In this document: positions 6,326-9,565 of the stretch, one piece after another
Layout of the letters: the number at the start of each line of letters is the position of its first letter
Numbering within the stretch: position 1 is the stretch's first letter
Origin: CAYJXJ01 sp964374095
Lineage (GTDB): Bacteria > Elusimicrobiota > Elusimicrobia > UBA1565 > UBA9628
NCBI GenBank assembly: GCA_964374095.1
Contig: CAYJXJ010000180.1
Span: 1-9,565, forward strand
Reading direction: 5' to 3'
Length of the DNA: 9,565 nucleotides
Notes under the pieces: model-generated
The model's database searches: none
Told to the model about the DNA's origin: nothing
What the model saw: only the letters and a program-made list of their open reading frames with translations
Made by a program: the position numbers and the translations under genes

Positions 6326-7895
6326 TCAGGACCGCCGGAGGACCGTGTCCCGCGGCCTGCCGGCGAGCCGCGGGTGATCGAGGTTGTAATGCAGCCCGCG
6401 GCTCTCCTTGCGGCGGATCGCCCCGCGGATGACCAGGGTGGCCACCACCGCGATGTTGCGCAGCTCCACCAGGTCCGGAGTCAGCAGGAAGTCCCAGTAG
6501 TACTGCTCGATCTCTTGATTGAGGAGTTCCATCCGACGCATGGCGCGCTCCAGACGCTTGTCCGTGCGCACGATGGCGACGTAGTTCCACATGAGGCGGC
6601 GCACCTCGTCCCAGTTCTGCGTGATGACCACGGCCTCGTCCAGCGGGACGGCCCGCCCGGGGTTCCAGGGCCGCGGGTCGGGAAGCGCTAGGCGCCGCAG
6701 CCTCGGCCATTCCCGGCCCAGGCGGCGAACAATCCGGTCGGCGAAGACGCAGCCTTCAAGCAGCGAATTGGAGGCCAGGCGGTTGGCGCCGTGCAGCCCC
6801 GTGCAGGAGACCTCGCCCACGGCCGAGAGTCCCGGGACATTGGTCGCTCCCCAGGAGTCGGTCCGCACCCCGCCGCAGAAATAATGGGCCGCGGGCACCA
6901 CCGGGATGGGTTGCCGGGCCATGTCGATGCCCCAGCCGAGCAAGCGCTCGGCGATATTAGGGAAGCGTCGCCTCAGGAAGGCCCGGCTCTTATCGGTCAT
7001 ATCGAGGTAGACGCATTCGTCCCCCGTGNNNNNNNNNNGCGTCGATGGCGCGCGCGACGATGTCGCGGGGGGCCAACTCGCGCAGGGGGCTGTAGCGGCG
7101 CATGAAGGCGGCGCCGTCCCGGCGGATGAGCCGTCCCCCCTCGCCCCGCAAGGCTTCCGAGAGGAGGAAGGACTTGGCCTGCGGGTGGAAGAGGCAGGTG
7201 GGATGGAACTGAACGAACTCCATGTTCGCCATGCCGGCCCCGGCGCGGTAGGCCATGGCCATGCCGTCTCCGGAGGCGATGTCGGGGTTGGAGGTGTAGA
7301 GATAGACCTTGCCCGCCCCTCCGGTGGCCAGCACCGTGGCGCGGGCCACGAAGGCCTCGATGCGGCGGGTCGCGGTGTCCATGACGTAGGCCCCGACGAC
7401 CCTGCCGCGTCGGATGAGCTCGACCGCCAGGCAGTGCTCATGGAGCGTGATCCGGGGATTGGACCGGCAGGCATCCAGCAGGCCGCGCTCGATCTCCCGG
7501 CCGGTGATGTCGCCGGCATGGAGGATGCGGCGGTGGGAATGGCCCGCCTCGAGGCCGAGGTCGAGCGCGGCGGCGCTTCCCGCGCCGCGGCGGGAGAAGC
7601 GCACGCCCAACTCCATCAGCTCCCGAACCCGGGCCGGCCCCTCACCCGCCACCAGGCGGACGATCCCCTCGTCGCAGAGGCCCGCCCCGGCGCGCAGGGT
7701 GTCCTGGACATGGCTCTCGACGCTGTCGGCGGGGGAGGTCACCGCGGCGATGCCGCCCTGCGCGTAGTTGGTATTGGACTCCGCCGCGGCCTTCTTCGTG
7801 ACGACCCGCACCCGGCCGAGGGAGGAGAGCTTGTGCGCCGCGAGGAGCCCGGCGATGCCGCTGCCCAGAACGAGGAAATCCGCTTCGCGGGTCAT
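6326..7895 (-). CDS. nadB: L-aspartate oxidase NadB (frame broken by an assembly gap)
   Basis: NadB oxidises L-aspartate to iminoaspartate with FAD, reducing oxygen or fumarate; it is the first step of de novo NAD synthesis before NadA. The amino terminus MTREADFLVLGSGIAGLLAA carries the dinucleotide-binding G11-S-G13-x2-G16. SNTNYAQGGIAAV, the EAGHSHRRILHAGD active-site stretch (E116, H119), QFHPT (H231), LSEALRGEGG and LAPRDIVARAID (R277) follow. After the gap come CVYLDMTDK, PAAHYFCGG, GEVSCTGLHGANRLASNSLLEG and a helical carboxy-terminal domain (NWDEVRRLMWNYVAIVR). Total length is about 522 residues, normal for the family. Ten N at 7029-7038 leave the two halves in different frames, explained by a wrong gap length. 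The start at 7895 matches the family; an open frame continues upstream but has no NadB similarity. nadA and nadC are not in the window. Confidence 0.95.
7029..7038. other. Assembly gap (10 N) inside nadB
   Basis: Ten N fall between ARAID and TGDECVYLDM. Typical NadB has AID-(A/H)EMK-x-TG here, so the missing piece should be about 9 or 12 bases rather than 10. That alone restores the frame. The apparent frameshift is therefore an artefact of a placeholder gap and the gene should not be called a pseudogene. Confidence 0.9.
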
Positions 7896-7927
7896 CGGCG
7901 ACTCAAGGATGCGGGTTATCCACGCCG

Positions 7928-7943
7928 CTTGGAACGTTCCAAG
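7928..7943. repeat. Perfect 16-bp palindrome CTTGGAACGTTCCAAG between nadB and the carbonic anhydrase gene
   Basis: All eight base pairs of the dyad are perfect. It starts 33 bases upstream of the nadB ATG and ends 53 bases before the -10 hexamer of the plus-strand gene, a position fit for an operator controlling one or both divergent units. It matches the palindrome at 980-995 in the other divergent region at 13 of 16 positions, and the changes largely preserve the dyad. Confidence 0.55.
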
Positions 7944-7946
7944 TCC

Positions 7947-7979
7947 GGTGCCTGACTCCGATTCAATCGGCCTGGCACC
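7947..7979. repeat. REP-like imperfect hairpin (GGTGCC ... GGCACC)
   Basis: Outer arms GGTGCC (7947-7952) and GGCACC (7974-7979) enclose the inner dyad CCGATT-C-AATCGG (7958-7970), with an asymmetric 5/3-base internal loop. No T-tract follows and no transcript ends here, as the flanking genes diverge. The arm GGTGCCTGACTCC recalls GGTGCCTGACACC-type palindromes that recur in many genomes and are often linked to REP-associated tyrosine transposases; that link is from memory and unchecked. Only this copy is in the window. Confidence 0.45.
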
Positions 7980-7993
7980 ACGCGTCGAATCAT

Positions 7994-8002
7994 TGTTAGA
8001 AT
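7994..8002 (+). promoter_or_regulatory. Extended -10 (TGTTAGAAT) for the carbonic anhydrase/two-component operon
   Basis: TG-T-TAGAAT forms an extended -10 with hexamer 7997-8002. A weak -35 candidate TGGCAC (7973-7978) lies 18 bp upstream, overlapping the REP-like hairpin arm. Transcription should begin near 8009, giving a leader of about seven bases. AAAGGA (8007-8012) lies only three bases from the ATG and is too close for a classical ribosome binding site. Confidence 0.5.
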
Positions 8003-8015
8003 CCGCAAAGGATAT

Positions 8016-8540
8016 ATGATCCGCTCCTTCGACGGCAAGACCCCGCGCCTGGACCCCAGGGCCTGGGTCCACGACTCGGCCGAGGTGATCGGCGCGGTCA
8101 GCCTCGGCGCGCGCGCCTCCGTCTGGCCCTATGCGGTGCTCCGGGGCGATGTCGACGCCATCCGCGTGGGCCCCGAGACCAACATCCAGGACCTGGCCGT
8201 GGTCCATTCCCGGGAGGGACGGCCGGTCCGCATCGGCCCGCGGGTCACCATCGGCCATCAGGCGACGATCCACGGCGCCCGCATCGGGGAGGGCTGCCTG
8301 GTGGGCATGGGGGCCGTGGTGATGGAGGCCGACATCGGCGCCTGGAGCCTCATCGGGGCCGGGGCGGTGGTCCTCGCCGCCATGCGCGTCCCGCCGCGCC
8401 GCCTCGTCGTCGGCTCGCCGGCCCGGGTCATGAGGCCGCTCACCGCCAAGGAACTCTCCGACCTGCGCCGCAGCGCGCGAGGCTACGTCGCTCTGGCCCA
8501 GGCCCATGCCCGCGCCAGCAAAGCCGTATTTCAGCGATGA
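8016..8540 (+). CDS. Gamma-class carbonic anhydrase-like hexapeptide-repeat protein
   Basis: This 174-residue protein consists of left-handed beta-helix hexapeptide repeats (for example VRIGPRVTIGHQATIHGARIG) followed by a carboxy-terminal helix. Zinc ligands H64, H81 and H86 have the H-x4-H spacing of archaeal Cam (H117/H122), with H64 taking the place of Cam H81. Residues equivalent to the Cam active-site Arg, Asp, Gln and Asp are present as R43, D45, Q58 and D59. The acidic proton-shuttle loop of long Cam is absent, as in CamH/YrdA/PaaY-type short members, some of which have weak or no carbonic anhydrase activity. Reversible CO2 hydration in the cytoplasm is therefore possible but unproven. 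Its stop overlaps the kinase start by 4 bp (ATGA), suggesting translational coupling in one operon. It is divergent from nadB. Confidence 0.85.
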   Translation: MIRSFDGKTPRLDPRAWVHDSAEVIGAVSLGARASVWPYAVLRGDVDAIRVGPETNIQDLAVVHSREGRPVRIGPRVTIGHQATIHGARIGEGCLVGMGAVVMEADIGAWSLIGAGAVVLAAMRVPPRRLVVGSPARVMRPLTAKELSDLRRSARGYVALAQAHARASKAVFQR

Positions 8541-9352
8541 GCTTCGGCTCGGCGATGGCCGGGGGGTTTCTTTTGGGCGCCCTCCTCACCGGCCTGGCGG
8601 CATGGGCCCTCTGGCGCTGGCATCGCCGGAGGCTGGGAAGGCTCCTCTCTTTCGCGGGACATGAATTGAACACCCCCCTGACCGCGGTCAACATTACCGT
8701 CCTGAATTTTCTCAGCGGCATCTTCGGCGAAATCCCGGCCGAGCACCAAAAGTGGATGGGGATTCTCCGCAGCCAAGTCGCCCGCCTCATCGGGGTGGTG
8801 GGAGAGATGCGCGATTTCGTCCACTTGGAGCTTCGCAGCGACATCGCGTTGGTCCCGGAGAAGGTCTCGGTTCAAGAGACCGTCGAGGCGGTGCTCGCGG
8901 CCGTGAGCGGCTCCGTCGCCTCCGCTGAAGCGCCCGTGGAGGTCGCCCTCGGCGACCTCCCGCGGGTCCGCGCGGATCCCGACCGGCTCTTCCGCGCGCT
9001 CCTGAGCCTCTTGTATCACGCCCGGAAGTTCCGGTCGAGCGGACGCATACTCCTGCGCGGCGAGGCGCGCGCCGGCGGGGTGGAGATCTCCGTCGAATAC
9101 TCGGGCCCGGATCAATCCGCGGAGCAGACCGAGGCGGCCCTGGACCTTTATTACCCGGCGCGCCAGCGGGGAGACCAGCAGCTGGGCGCCGTGGGCCTGG
9201 GGCTCGGGCTTCTGCGGACGATGACCCGGCGCCAGGGCGGGGACCTCGCCTATCGCGTCGATGGCGCGGGAGGGACGCGCCTGGTTCTCTCCCTGCCCCT
9301 GGCCGAAGGGGAGGCCCTCATGGACAAGCCGCCGCGGAAATTCCTTAAATGA
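8537..9352 (+). CDS. Membrane-anchored sensor histidine kinase with degenerate ATP-binding motifs
   Basis: This 271-residue protein has one transmembrane helix (about 11-26, FLLGALLTGLAAWALW) followed by basic residues and no sensor domain. The H box FAGHELNTPL places the phospho-accepting histidine at H42, and a helical DHp segment runs to about residue 100. The catalytic domain is recognisable by DPDRLFRALLSLL and the G2 box GLGLGLLRTM (220-229), ending GGTRLVLSLPL. The N box reads ALLSLLYHARKF (154-165): the usual Asn residues are Ser157 and His161, and His161 sits where the magnesium-coordinating Asn belongs. The G1 box, normally D-x-G-x-G, reads Y188-S-G-P-D192. ATP use may thus be weak or lost, leaving a phosphatase, scaffold or phosphotransfer role. 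A receiver gene follows after nine bases, its likely partner. The gene overlaps the carbonic anhydrase gene by 4 bp. Confidence 0.8.
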   Translation: MSFGSAMAGGFLLGALLTGLAAWALWRWHRRRLGRLLSFAGHELNTPLTAVNITVLNFLSGIFGEIPAEHQKWMGILRSQVARLIGVVGEMRDFVHLELRSDIALVPEKVSVQETVEAVLAAVSGSVASAEAPVEVALGDLPRVRADPDRLFRALLSLLYHARKFRSSGRILLRGEARAGGVEISVEYSGPDQSAEQTEAALDLYYPARQRGDQQLGAVGLGLGLLRTMTRRQGGDLAYRVDGAGGTRLVLSLPLAEGEALMDKPPRKFLK

Positions 9353-9361
9353 GACCGGGGC

Positions 9362-9565
9362 ATGGCAACCATCAAGATCGTCGTGGCGGAGGACGAGTCC
9401 GCGACCGCCGAAAACATCAAGGCGCTGTTGGTGGCCAAGGGCTACAAGGTCCTAACGGCCAAGGACGGGACCGAGGCCATCGATGTCTGCCGGCGGGAGA
9501 AGCCCGATGTCCTGCTCCTCGACGTCCTCATGCCCAAGATGGGGGGCTTCGACGTATGCCGCATT
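9362..9565 (+). CDS. CheY-like response regulator receiver (3' end beyond window)
   Basis: The 68 visible residues are the first half of a receiver domain. The acidic pair E10-D11 lies in IVVAEDESA, and the phospho-acceptor D54 in LLLDVLMPKMGGFD is followed by the usual M-P-x-M-x-G turn. Starting nine bases after the kinase stop, it is almost certainly in the same operon and the probable partner of that kinase. Whether it is a stand-alone receiver or carries an output domain cannot be seen, as the sequence ends in frame at the window edge. The conserved Thr/Ser and Lys of the receiver lie beyond the edge. Confidence 0.9.
   Translation, partial: MATIKIVVAEDESATAENIKALLVAKGYKVLTAKDGTEAIDVCRREKPDVLLLDVLMPKMGGFDVCRI

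Noticed and set aside
6316..6328. Palindrome TGACGCGGCGTCA at the nadB stop codon, possible terminator
   Set aside because: The single central base leaves only a 5-bp stem with a 3-base loop, and no U-tract follows on the minus strand. It is probably coincidental.
7026..7955. Open frame antisense to nadB (309 codons)
   Set aside because: It begins inside the N gap and opposes well-conserved NadB motifs, so it is a shadow.
8001..8015. AAAGGA before the carbonic anhydrase ATG as a Shine-Dalgarno site
   Set aside because: Spacing to the ATG is only three bases, too short, and the predicted transcription start falls within the motif.
7896..8507. Upstream in-frame extension of nadB on the minus strand
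   Set aside because: The frame is open but runs antisense through the carbonic anhydrase gene. NadB homologues start at MTxxxDFLVLGSG, which is at 7895.

Overview
This is a GC-rich bacterial chromosomal window with nine protein genes, two of them cut by the window ends, and two 10-N assembly gaps. No RNA gene, CRISPR array or transposase gene is visible. The protein families are recognisable but the phylum is only a guess. The mix of a hopanoid radical-SAM gene, a single-domain gluzincin lipoprotein/secreted-type peptidase, a histidine kinase with the HELNTPL box and very short mRNA leaders recalls groundwater/sediment lineages such as high-GC Elusimicrobiota. NC10, Acidobacteria or deltaproteobacterial relatives are not excluded.

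Layout, left to right. (1) 1-881, minus: 5' part of hpnJ, a B12-binding radical SAM protein of bacteriohopanepolyol side-chain biosynthesis. (2) 882-1039: divergent control region with an inverted repeat, an extended -10 facing hpnJ, a strong palindrome and a -10 facing right. (3) 1040-1918, plus: exported zinc-peptidase-like protein. (4) 1919-2030: AT-rich island with a full-consensus sigma70-type promoter and small palindromes. (5) 2031-3403, plus: a two-gene AbiE-type (type IV) toxin-antitoxin cassette in toxin-first order with a 4-bp ATGA overlap. (6) 3340-6243, minus: uvrA (excinuclease ABC subunit A), whose 3' end overlaps the antitoxin gene antisense; a 10-N gap falls in its second Walker A loop. 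(7) 6326-7895, minus: nadB (L-aspartate oxidase), with a second 10-N gap that breaks the reading frame. (8) 7896-8015: second divergent control region, with a 16-bp perfect palindrome, a REP-like hairpin and an extended -10. (9) 8016 to the right end, plus: an apparent operon of a gamma-class carbonic anhydrase-like protein, a membrane-anchored histidine kinase with a degraded ATP lid, and a CheY-like receiver.

The strands are mixed, so these are mostly short independent transcription units: hpnJ leaves left, the peptidase and the AbiE pair run right, uvrA and nadB run left, and the carbonic anhydrase/two-component operon runs right. The most distinctive non-coding signals are (a) near-identical 16-mer palindromes in both divergent intergenic regions, (b) -10 elements so close to start codons that several mRNAs should be leaderless or nearly so, and (c) the promoter/operator architecture of the toxin-antitoxin cassette. 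The most distinctive coding signal is the kinase with an altered N box and G1 box, translationally coupled to a carbonic anhydrase fold. No wholly new system can be claimed from sequence reading alone.
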